In this document: piece after piece, positions 1 through 11,053 of the stretch
How positions within the stretch are numbered: the first letter of the stretch is position 1
Layout of the letters: every line of letters begins with the position of its first letter
From: Raphanus sativus
Lineage: Eukaryota; Streptophyta; Magnoliopsida; Brassicales; Brassicaceae
Assembly (NCBI RefSeq): GCF_000801105.2
Contig: NC_079518.1
Coordinates: forward strand, 23,354,800-23,418,799
Length of the DNA: 64,000 bases
Direction of reading: 5' to 3'
Translations under genes and position numbers: made by a program
The notes under the pieces: model-generated
What the model saw: the letters and a program-made list of their open reading frames with translations, nothing else
Told to the model about the DNA's origin: nothing
The model's database searches: none

Positions 1-76
1 AAGGCCATGAATGGGTCAAGACTACAAGTACATAAACTAATGGGCTGGACATCCACATAAGCAATTATTCATAACA
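1..76 (-). repeat. 3' LTR (partial) of the degenerate Copia
   Basis: It matches 4987-5062 with very few differences and runs off the left edge of the window. It is bounded on the inside by the polypurine tract. Confidence 0.8.
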
Positions 77-189
77 CTCCCCCTTGGATGCCAGAACCAT
101 ATAGAGCTCGTAGTGTGCTAATGCTGCCTCGTTAAAACCTTACTCGGAAAACCCAGTGGGACAAAACCGAAGTGAAGGAAAAAGAGTAC

Positions 190-669
190 AGCACACACTA
201 CTCCCCCTGGTTTGGACCTCCGTGTGGGTCTCTGAACTTGTGCATCCCAATCTGGTGCACATGTTCCTCGAACGTTGCGGTCGGTAGTGTCTCGGTGAAG
301 GGATCAGCTGAATTCTTCTTTGAATGAACTGGTAGCTTCCTGAACGTCTTTATGTCTTCTGGAACTCCATTAAGATGTGGTCAGGATGTACTTTCTTGTT
401 GCTGATCACTCTATGGACGGATGACACTTGACTGGCACACGGATTTGGTTGGTCATGGACCATAACCAAACGACCTCGCGACTTGCCTGGTGGGGGTCTG
501 AAAGATATCCTGCATCAGTAAAAACTAACCAAATTCTCTTTGTTTGATTAGTATAAATAAAACAAAATCTTTCGTCCATTTCATAAATATGGCCGGACTT
601 GTTCAATGGTTCTTGACCAGAACATATGGACTTTCTATACATGGGAGAATTACATTTATTCTCATCCAT
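190..669 (-). pseudogene. Copia pol C-terminal (RNase H) remnant
   Basis: On the minus strand the translation reads KRIWLVFTDAGYLSDPH, then ASREVVWLWSMTNQIR. A second frame gives NSADPFTETLPTATFEEHV and HQIGMHKFRD before a stop near 195. These match the RNase H end of the Copia pol at 47,9xx-48,551 in this window (ADAGYQSDPH, ECVWLRLMTHHIR, NSADLFTKALP). The middle of the domain is deleted and frames are broken, so this is a dead remnant. Confidence 0.75.
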
Positions 670-3600
670 CTACCATGGATGGATCTCGACCATAAATTCT
701 TTCAGAGATTCATGGTCCATTCGGATCATACAGTTGTCCACTGTGTGTCCCGTCCATAACTTTTATGAATGACAACCATATTATAGTTTTGATGTTTCTC
801 AAAACTAAGCCTCTTTTGGGTCAACAAGCTGTTCGTCCCATTTGGACGGTTTGGACCAGAACAAGACCAAGGAGGACAAATCGAAATGGGGCCGGAACGA
901 GGCAGAACATGCCTTGGTCGATATGGACCTTTGGCTTGGATCGGATGGTTTCATTTTCTCTTATAACCATCTCATTTTCCCATTCTCAATTCGTTGGACC
1001 AGTAATCTCAATACACAAAGGATTTTCTTTATATACTATATGCATGGACTGATCTGGATCATTCTTATAGAACTCCTTTTACTAAGTATCACTTAGTCTT
1101 ATCCTTTATATGCATTATATGCCTTATATGCAGCTGCCTTTCATTTCAGTCCATGAACAGCTCAGGAACGACACTGTTCTATGAGAACTTCTTTCTCATC
1201 TTTCAGGTATCTATATTACTTTTATATCCAGTGATATATATAATGCCTACTACGACTTTCTTATGTGTCCAGACCTTTATCAATTTCGATATTGGGTAGT
1301 AGCATCCACCACATAGGAGTACATCTCCTTGTTCCTTAGTACTTGTGAGTATCCTTGTGTGATCAAGCCATTCCTTTGAATGCTTTAAGTATGGACGACC
1401 TTTTGTCTATATGGTCATGTCCTATATCTCACGGTTTCATCTCCTCACAAGACTCATATGTTCACTGGTTAGATGGTGTTTCTTATATGTATATGGCCAT
1501 ACGCCCATCTCTTTCTTCTTTACTTTAACCCCACGTCCTTTTCTTTTCTTTATGAGTACTCTCACGTGGGTTCGTGATCCTCGCTTATATCTCTTATGCT
1601 CAAGTGCTTTCTCTTATGCATTTTATCACTTATGAGTGTGTATGTGTCGACACTTTATATATTGTTCCATCGCGTTCACTCGCGTTCATTGCGTTCCGGA
1701 TATGTTCTAACGCGTTCCATCGCGTTCTATTCGCGTTCCAGACATGTTCTAATCGATTAGAGATTTCATTATCGAGGACCTTTTGTTACCTTGCAGCTTG
1801 GCGTCCCAAGCTACATGGTTTGGTACCTTAGATGTTCAGCTGCGCAGCCTTATCTCAATGTCTGGTCTAGTTTCCTTAGTATGACCTCGGATCTATCATT
1901 ATGAGCACCTTTCTCTTTCTATCTGAGGTTCCTTATATATGGAACATATTGGTCTATCTTGTATAGACTCTATAGCACTTGATTATGTCTCTACTAGGAC
2001 TTTTATTTCGTGGTGCTAAGCTGGTATGACCTTAGTCATTCATTTCGGGTCTGTCTGGCTATCATTCTATGATTCCCTTTCTTTGTATGGGATTGGACGT
2101 CCAGTATACTCTTCTCTGGTCCGAGGATCTTTGCCAAGACAAGGATGGTCAATACTATTCCATTTCTCTTATCACTTTTATATTTACTTTACCAGCTTAT
2201 TTCTTTCTCCTTGATGTTGGATAGTCGGATACATCTTGTATGTAATCCGTGTACCTTGGCCACAATCTGATCACCTATGTTTGGCTCATGGTCTCTTTGA
2301 ATTCGTGGGAGAAAGACATTTTCTTATCCAACATATAATCCCAACTCATCTTCTTATGAGGTTTCATCCTAGACGGCACATATGCTCGTGGTGGTTTATA
2401 CATAATTTCTTAGGATGGTCTATGTCTGGATCATGACCCTTTATCATTCTTAGATGAGATTATCTATGCTCACTTTAAATGGCCTGATGCATTTCATGTC
2501 TTATACATGTAAATCGTGTGGTGTCTCCAAGCTTATAGACTTTTAGTCTTAGGAATTAATATGTCCTTAATCAGATATCTTTGTGACCTCTGTCTGGAGA
2601 GTCAGTGAACTAGAAGTTCATACATCTGATTGTCTTTAAAGGACAATACGTCTGAGCTGTTATATCCGCAAGATTATAGTGTGTTCATGTATCATGGGGT
2701 TATCCTCTCTCCCCCTCATGAACATATTGTGATTTGCGGATACTCATGAATTTTATAGTCTAAACCTTATAGGTTATGGCCTGTTCGGCCAAGTTATCAT
2801 GTTCTCTTTGGCTATCATGTTCATGCTACCACACGGGTGTGTATTCTCCCCCTCATGAACATGCTATAAAAATTCGTTTGTGTAAGAACACTAAACCACA
2901 GCCATTTTCGTGATGCTTGGGACAAGTAAGCCTCATGAGTTTCCCTTTGTGTACATGTTTCACAGCGTGAGATTTTATGGGAACAACTCTTTGTGCCTTT
3001 ACAATATTAAACTTTGCATCAAGTTCGGACCAGGATGGCTAATCCGGTCATGCCATAAAGTATTTAAATTTCGTGGTCAACCATTCTGGTTACCTAGGCC
3101 TTTGTGCCTTATTATACTGATCCTTAGCATAGTTTTGATCAGTATATCCTCGACCTCTTTTTTATGCCTTGGGCGATTTTTCTTTCAAAATTTGTAGGAA
3201 CATTTATGTTTCCTTTGTTTGCCCATTGGTTCAATATGGAAACCATTCACTCTTTAAGCTTTATAACTCAATGGGTCTTTCATATGGGTGATCAAAATTT
3301 GTGCCCTTTTAAGACCATGCCTTAGGCAGAGGCTTTGACTATCAAGTCATATCACCTTTCATTTCTAAAATAAGATGATGGATTTATAAATAAAACATAA
3401 AGCAATTCATATAAATTTAGGAAATGACAATTCATAAATAAAACACCAAATCATAAAACAATCTGAAATGATGCATGCTTATATGCAAGAATCAAACGAT
3501 AATGATGCATATCCGATTTTAAGGGTTTGTAATTATCATGTCCGATTTTAATGGGGTTGGATAATGATGCATGTTCGATAATTATCAGTTCCAAATTCAA

Positions 3601-4197
3601 GATGAGAATGAATCTAAAACAAATATCCTAGATTGACATGAGCTTGCAGGTTCTAAACAATCATCAAGAAATCGACAATGCACCAGTAAGAACACATGAA
3701 ATCAAGGCAAGCAATTTCGATTTTAACTTAGGGTTTTCTACGTCCTTGAATTCTTTTACTCAAATTTCGATTTCTAGACAATGTTTCCATATTCCTTAAT
3801 CAGATAAAAGGTAAATCTAGCAGCCAAGGTCGAAATTAAGCAAGCATAGCAATAAGGAAATCAAAACAAGGTGATTATGCAAAGTTTCCATTTTTCTTAA
3901 TGTTTCCAATTCTAAGCAATATCAAGTTTTCCAATTTTTTTTTTCAAAACAATCACCATGGAAAACAATCAAGCAGAAGACAATCAAAAAACAATTTCAA
4001 TTGTTAAACAATCCTAGCACCCGGGTTCTAGGTTTTACGTAATCAAACAACCAAACAATCAATCATTAGGTTCCATCTAACAACCTAATGCATTCTTTCA
4101 ACCTAACAGTTCTATTTGGGATTCCAATTTAGGTTTCAATCTTTATCAATCAACCAATTCAATTATGGGTTCTTTGTATTTTGAGTTTTACCTAAAC
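670..4197 (-). other. Non-coding interior of the degenerate Copia
   Basis: No protein family is recognisable on either strand. The stretch holds short repeated phrases such as CTCCCCCTCATGAACAT (near 2710 and 2846), pyrimidine-rich plus-strand DNA, and from about 3360 an A-rich part that would be the leader on the minus strand. Confidence 0.5.
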
Positions 4198-4319
4198 TTT
4201 GTAGAACTGGACCATCGAGAGCAGGAACAAGTCGGATCGCGAACTGAATGACCGGAACGGGCTGGAACAAATCGTGTTTTAGGTTTGAGAAAAAAAACAT
4301 CTTGTAGCTTTTAGAGACG

Positions 4320-4897
4320 GTTTAGGCTTTGATTAAGGTTTTGACGGCGTTCCTTAGAATGGATGTAGAGAGAGCGTCTGAGATCGGATTGATGTAAGGT
4401 TTGCGGCGCTGGATTCGTCTCTTCACGAGATTCGATTTGATATATTACTCGTCGTCTAACTCCTTACGGTTTGAGAGATAGAGCAATTTGAAGTTGCGGC
4501 CGAATTAGGGTTTTGAATCAAGTTGACGGCGCTCCTTGTAATAGACCTTGAGAACGCGTCCGAAATCGGATTGAGATGAGGTCGTTGGCGTTGGATTCTT
4601 CTCGTCGAGATCTTGAATTGGATAGGTGGCTCGTCATCTGATTCCTCACGGTTGGAGAGATACGGCGGTTTGAAGTTTCGTCCGAAATTAGGATTAGGGT
4701 TTCCAAAGTAATGTCGACGGCGGCTATTGTTTCTGCGCGTGACAGCGTGCACGCGCGTCTCTGCTCCGATCTGCAATCCGTTTGTGACAACTTGTTCGTA
4801 TCGTCTTCTGGCTCTACACAGTTTGGGAAATACGCCTCTCTGAAGTCTCGTCAGTTTTTAGGTAGCTCGGATTTTAGGGTCTATCGTGCTGATAACG
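4320..4897. repeat. Three imperfect tandem units of about 181 bp in the Copia leader
   Basis: Units begin near 4324, 4504 and 4686 and share the order ATTAGGGTTT, GACGGCG, a CGAAATCGGAT-like piece, TGGATTC-TCTCG-CGAGAT, and a GTTTGAAGTTTCG-like piece. The third unit is the most diverged. They lie between the primer-binding site and any gag position. Several short reading frames here are by-products of the repeat. Confidence 0.55.
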
Positions 4898-5062
4898 TGT
4901 TGTGAAAGTAATATTTCTGTTATCTTATTTCATTATAGAAATGTTCCTTATATATAAGTTACATGTCGGTTATGGGCTAATACATAAAAGCCATGAATGG
5001 GTCAAGACTACAAATACATAAACTAATGGGCTGGACATCCACATAAGCAATTATTCATAACA
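4898..5062 (-). repeat. 5' LTR of the degenerate Copia, 165 bp
   Basis: The ends are TG...CA (TGTTATGAAT at the start on the minus strand, CACAACA at the end). It contains a TATA-like TATATAAG. The first bases outside are AAAAT (5063-5067); the matching target duplication would lie left of the window. Confidence 0.8.
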
Positions 5063-5598
5063 AAAATAAAGATTTTACAGCGACGCTCTACCAATGTTCG
5101 AATTATAACTTTTTGATGAAAATAATATAAAAAGAAAAAGAAAAAGCCGAGTCTTCTTCGTGGCAAACCTTTGCGTCTGGCAACACTCTACCGAGTCTCC
5201 ACTCTGCTTGCTTTGCTTCATCTCTTAGGGCTAGCCACAGAAAGAAAGCGCAAGTCTTTGAACCCTCACCTCTTCGATTCTTCTTTGATAATTAGTTTTT
5301 CTCTTCTTCTTCTTCTCTCCCCTCTGTCTAGTCGCTTCTTTGTACGGATTATCTCAACTGGGAACGATTCGGTTCAAATCTACTTGGTTAGTGACGAATC
5401 CAATAGATACATGATTGTTTATTTCAATGCTGATTATCTATCATCTGTTCAGATCCGACATTGGCGATTTGTTGAAATCTAGGGTTTCTAGGATTCGAGA
5501 TATACGTTTATTGTATCTAGGGTTCTTTTAGCTTAAATCGAACTTTATCTTCTTTAGAGTTTAGTCTGATTGTTGTAAGACTCTTTTTACAGGGAAGT
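5063..5598 (+). promoter_or_regulatory. Upstream region and 5' UTR of NYN gene 1
   Basis: The DNA is pyrimidine-rich (TCTTCTTCTTCTCTCC near 5300), typical of plant 5' leaders. An intron acceptor, TTTTTTACAG, lies 8 bases before the ATG, so the leader probably contains an intron. The paralogue at 35387 has the same arrangement (GTCACAG before the ATG). The Copia 5' LTR ends only about 540 bp upstream of the ATG. Confidence 0.5.
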
Positions 5599-6263
5599 AT
5601 GAGTTCCTCCACTACTACTGGTGTCACTGTGATCTGGGACTTTCAGTATGCTTGGATCCCCGAGGGTTACGATCTCCGCACCCTTAAGACGAGCATCGAA
5701 ACCGCCCTGAAAAGATGCAATCCAGATTTCTTCATCGAAGGGAAACTGCGTGCTGTTGGACATGCTTCCGGAGATAAACATCAAGCCATTACAATGCTCC
5801 CTGATGACATCAAATTCTCCCCCGTCCGACCCGATAACATTCGTACTCCAGACCCTGAAGGTATCAATCTCTCATTTGATGCCTACTTGAGTTGGTCTTA
5901 TTGTAGATCTCTTGCCAATTTCATTTTTTCACACAATTGGTCTGATTTACAACTTGAAATATTGTTTTTTTTTTATTCTCAGATCAAACTGCTTTGGAAC
6001 TGGTTATGAAGCTCACCATGAAAGTACTTGCCAAAGCGACTAACATTTTGGTCATTTCTGGAAACTATGATCTGATGGGTGCGATTAATGGATGGAGACA
6101 AAGGAATATCTTTATGATGTTGGCCCTTCCTGAAAGCTCCTCCTCCTCACCAAGCATCTACCATTGTGCCAACTTGACTTGGCTTTGGGCTTCGGAAGAT
6201 CCTGAGAGTGCTGCTGCTACCATGGTTAATGGAGGTGGACCCATCCTTCCTGCCCCCGTGTAA
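5599..6263 (+). CDS. NYN-domain (PIN-like nuclease) protein, copy 1
   Basis: There are two exons, 5599-5860 and 5983-6263, with a phase-1 GT-AG intron; the spliced protein is 180 aa. It begins MSSSTTTGVTVIWDFQ and has the plant NYN layout: VIWDF near residue 10, TLKTSIETAL near 30, ANILVISGNYD near 110, MLALPESS near 135 and LTWLWASEDP near 155. NYN domains belong to the PIN-like nuclease fold and usually act on RNA. Here the usual SGD-D motif reads SGNYD, so one acidic residue is replaced. Compared with the paralogue at 35387, one base is missing just before the end and translation stops a few codons earlier. Whether it is an active nuclease is unknown. The CIPK17-like gene follows in convergent orientation. 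Confidence 0.75.
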
Positions 6264-6836
6264 GAGGTATAGTAATCTAATTGATGTTGCAGTTGTAATG
6301 CTATCTCCTAACATAGTTCCTAACGTTTTTTGTTCTTTTATTTCTTTTTGCAGGATGAGCTTATCAGTATGGTGGTAGATAAAATAACATGAACTCTTAG
6401 TAATATCATCTGTTTTAGTCTCAGACTCTCTCTTATGCTGCGCTGTTTTAGTCTTAGACTCTCTCTTTAGCTGCGTTATGTGAGTATGTATGATCATCTT
6501 AACTAATATGACTTTTGAGTAATATTGTAGTACTCCTTTTTAAGCTTCTGTCTTTATTTTCCTGTGTTGTTTTGAGAAGCATTGAGAAGATGGTGGGTTT
6601 GTCTGATTTGCAGCAACCCTTTGTTCTTCATGTTCTTCTGTTTTAGAGGAACATTGTTGTTCTCATTATCTTCCACTCTTATCAAAATCCAAGCTTAGTT
6701 ACTGTTATTCACGTGAACTCATCAAATCTTATGCGTGACTCTTTCTTTTTGGCTGTACCAAGCTTATTCAAATAAATCTCTTTTTAATTAATTTTTCTTT
6801 TACATAAATCCTCTATCACAATGTTTGTTTCGGCTT
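6264..6836. other. Convergent 3' region between NYN gene 1 and CIPK17
   Basis: This holds the 3' UTRs of both genes. A further intron-like segment (GAGGTATAG to TTTTTGCAG, about 6267-6353) lies just after the NYN stop and is conserved in the second copy near 36080-36168. No other gene is seen. Confidence 0.5.
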
Positions 6837-9221
6837 TTATATTTGGGATGATGCGTCCAATTCGTTTAGTAATCTCTCGCACAGCTGCACTAACCCAAAC
6901 AACAATAAGCTGTTGTAGAAAGATATACATAGAGGGTACCTATTACGAGAAGAATATATTACCTGTTTATATAGAGTTGGGTCGCCATATGATTTTCTTA
7001 GTTCAATCACATTTAGTGATGGGATTATCTCGAATACCTCTGCTGTTAATGATAACCCGCCTTGCCCTTTTTGGGTACTCTCTTCTCGGATTGCTTTTAA
7101 CTGAAGCAACATCAGTTCTTACCACTTAAATTACTTACAACATCACAAGTAGCAGATAAGACAGAGCAAGAAGAGAGACTCTCACCATTATGTGTTTCTT
7201 CTGTACGTAGAAACCCATCGCCATAAGGATTGTTTTGATTTTTTCCAAAACATCATTGGCTAACCTATTTGACATGAATCTTATCTGCCTCTCTGATACT
7301 GTCTGAGTCAAAGTACATCTTTGTTGTGAGTAAATAACGATCTTGAAACAGAGTAAATGAGGACACTAATGTATTGTTTACCTCTGTTTCAAACAAACCG
7401 GAGAGGTCTAGAAACGGTGACATTCCAATCAGCTGAAAGGCGTTGATGACGGTTGGTGAATAATGGCTTCTCTCTTCTTCTGCTACCTTTATTATATATA
7501 ACAGCAAGGCAAGACTTGAGAAAGGCAATGCACATTGATCCAACCAACATGATTGATGATTAATGAGACACAACAGATTCTTACATCTTCTGTTGAGGAT
7601 GAATAATCTTCATCATCACAAATGGGCCGTAGTCGTGTCTGAACCAATCATTAGCCATAATACATGTGACTGTCATCCTTGTGACTGGATTTGGATCGAG
7701 CATTCTCTTGATCATGGTTTTAGCACCCGGTGATAACCATCTAGGTATTGGAGGGTCGCCTTTGGATATCTGAAAAGGCTATAACTATGAGATGTATTTC
7801 TTCAAAAAAATACACTTTCTATTTCTTAAAAAGTGTCATTTTTACATAAATATTTTCTACACAAAAATGTCATTTTAGAATTCAATGTAAATTATAATCA
7901 CTTTTAGGTTAATATTAATTACAAACAACATTGATTTTGTAAATAATTTTATTTATTTTAAATACTATTGGTTAAATCTGTGTAATTAATAAGAACATAA
8001 ATACTTTTCAACAATATTCTTAATGTGTCTGGAAATGTCAAATAATACGCTTTAAGAAAAGAAATGAGAATAAACTAAACTGTCCAAAGAAGGGGAGAAA
8101 ACAAAAACAGCACCTTCCGGCAAAGAACGGCGAGGTTTGTATCATCAAAAGGGAGACAGCCAGTAAGAATAACATACAAGATTACTCCACACGACCATAT
8201 ATCTGATGCTGCACCATCATAGCCCTTGTTAGCTAGAACCTCAGGCGCGACGTAATTTGGACTACCACAGGTTGTATGTAGCAATTCAGCTTCCTGACAT
8301 GTCAAAACAGAAAAACATTTGAACATGAACCTTTTTCTGCTAATGTATAGATACGTTTAGGATATTACCTTAAAATGCTGAGACATAGCACTAAGGCCAA
8401 AATCAGTGATCTTAATGTGCCCATTTGCATCAAGAAGAACATTCTCTAGCTTCAGAACATGAACTTCGATATCAGAACATTATGCGAAGACTACAAACAA
8501 AGTTTGAAGTTTTTGAAATACATGTATACACTGATAGACAGACCTTGAGATCCCTGTGGAAAATACCCTTTTTATGACAATAGTTTATTCCATCAATCAA
8601 CTGCTGAAACATTTTTCTTCCTTCAGTCTCCGAAAGCTTTCCATTAGTGACCTGAATGATCATAGCATGTTTTTAGAAACCAACATTTGGTTAGCCGTCA
8701 AAAAGTCACTGTAGAAATACATGAATCTTACAATTCTGTCAAATAGGTCTCCTCCACTGACACATTCAAGGACCATGTAAATCTTGGTTTTGCTAGCCAA
8801 TACCTGAAAGTGGACACAATAAATAATTGGCATATCAATGATATTAAAATATTTGAGGGATTATTAAAAAAAGTTGGAAAAATCCCTAAACTATCCGGAA
8901 AATTCTCATCCTCGAGCAAAAACCTAGACCAAGTCTATGTTGATTCAATGTCCTAAACTAACTATGTGGGTTGCTTGCAAGAAAAGTAATCGTTAATCTG
9001 GACGAATGATGGTTTTATAATTATAAAGAAATAGAAGTCAACAAGAATCGCAAATACTCATAAGTATTGGAAACTTGAAAATTGTTTCACGTAATTAAAG
9101 TGTGAAAACGAGTTTTACTGGACTTTATTAAATTCTTTATGAGGTCTACATGACAAGACTATTCTTTCTTCTTTTTCTTTTTTGGTTTTATCAAGACTGT
9201 ATTAATACAGTATGATGATGC

Positions 9222-9261
<40 letters not shown>

Positions 9262-10993
9262 AAATATGATGATGATGATGATGATGATGCAGTTGTGGTG
9301 AGATGATGCAGTTGTGGTGATTATCAATATCATTACAAAAGATCAAGTGATCAATTTTTGGGACCTACGTCATAATCCGGCATTAAATCTATCGCCAGCC
9401 CAATGAATGACCAAATCTTAGGAGGAATATTAAAAGCACAACTATTCTATTAATTTAGAATACTATTTCATCTACTAAACTAATTCTTGATTATTAATAT
9501 GTCTTATTTGATATATTATCTTATCAATCAAAAATCTAATCTATTAAATCAACGGAACATGATATTCAGAAATATATTCTCCTAAATCTACTCTTTAGAA
9601 TTCAAAATTTTCAAAAATAAACAAAATATTATTGTTTTAATTATTAAACCCTATAATATGGTTTACATTTTATTTTTTTTATAGATATCCAAAATAATTT
9701 TTAAGAGGAATGAAAAAATAATTAGAAGTATGTTAATTTATTCTGCATAATAAACTGTTTAGTAAGGGTGATAATAAAAACAGTATTTTATTAAGCTCAA
9801 ATTATTAACATTATATATATTTGTCAAAAATGTAAAGTTGAATCCCATATTATCAACATATAAACCCTAAAATTTGCAATAATTTCTTGTTGATTTTGAA
9901 AATTAAAAAATATTCCACGTTTTAACGCGGTAGTATCCTAGTAAATTAATTATACGTTAAGCATGGCAAACTATTTTTTGTTTCTCTTTAAGCATGGCAA
10001 TTTAGAACGTGAAAAGACATTACTTAGAGCATCTCCAACTCATAACACTATTTTGTGTCAAAACCACACTATTTTAGTGTAATTTTAGCACTAAAAAGAG
10101 TTCTTCTCCAACCACAACACCAAACTTCACACTAAAAATTATTTTATAATATTATATGTATTTATCTTTTTATTTTTCATTTATTTATTTGTAAATTTTA
10201 TTAATAAAATAACTGAATTGTATTTTAGTGGAGTGAATAGTGTTTTAATGTGATGAATAGTGTTACACCAAATTTAGTGTGAAATTATAGTGTTGCACTA
10301 AAATAGTATAATTTTTGCAGTCCTTTTAGAGATGATTTTGGTATAAAAACTATATTAAAATAGTGTTTTGCAGTTCCATTAGAGATGACCTTACGATTTA
10401 AATCAACTCATCAACACGATTTTTAATAAGTTCTTCACAACTTCTGACCACAAAAAAAAAGAAGATGCTTCTTCACAAGAAAACAAACAAAGTTTCACTG
10501 TATTTTTCGTCAAAACTTTCTAATTAGTAACAAAAACAAATGATGGAGGGCCCGAATATTTGATGGTACACCCATGTATGGTTTTAAAATTATACTAGAT
10601 CTTGACCGCCCAACCGAGCGGGTATTTATTTTATGTTTTTAGTTTTTATTTATAAATTATATATTTGTAATATTTAAACATAAATTTAGATTGCAAATTA
10701 ACATTTGTAGTTATAATAAAAATTAAAAGTTTAAAAAAATATTTTGATATAAATTTTAAATTCCTAATTAAAATAATATAGAAATGGGTCATAATTTTTT
10801 CCAATTCCAAAATCTTAACATTCGTAATAACAAATAAAATAATTTATAAATACATAAAATATATAAACATATTTGAAATTAAAATAAATTTGTTAAAAGA
10901 AAAATCTTACGCCATTGTTGTTTATTTCTATAGTTTGACCCGTGGCCGTATAAATATTTGCTTTCACTTCAAGTTTTTTTCTTTGTTCTAATG

Positions 10994-11053
<60 letters not shown>

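Larger units (their letters stand above)
1..5062 (-). mobile_element. Degenerate Ty1/Copia LTR retrotransposon (non-autonomous), left LTR cut by window edge
   Basis: The first 76 bases recur at 4987-5062, giving two direct LTRs. The element reads on the minus strand: a 5' LTR at 4898-5062, a primer-binding-like stretch just inside it (CGTTATCAGCACGA on the minus strand), and a purine tract AAGGGGGAG next to the 3' LTR at 1-76. That layout is typical of Copia. Only the C-terminal RNase H part of pol is recognisable (about 195-560). The rest of the 4.8-kb interior has no coherent gag, integrase or reverse transcriptase, so mobility would need proteins supplied in trans. LTR termini and primer site resemble those of the full-length Copia at 37716-49008, suggesting a related family. 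Confidence 0.8.

Noticed and set aside
544..3197. Many plus-strand frames of 60-95 codons
   Set aside because: They lie antisense within the Copia interior, lack recognisable domains and are of chance length.
4456..4905. Overlapping serine/arginine-rich frames
   Set aside because: They arise from the 181-bp leader repeats of the degenerate Copia, overlap in several frames and match no family.
9268..9300. CRISPR-like or tandem repeat array from GATGATGATGAT
   Set aside because: It is a plain trinucleotide microsatellite in a plant intron; no spacers and no cas genes.
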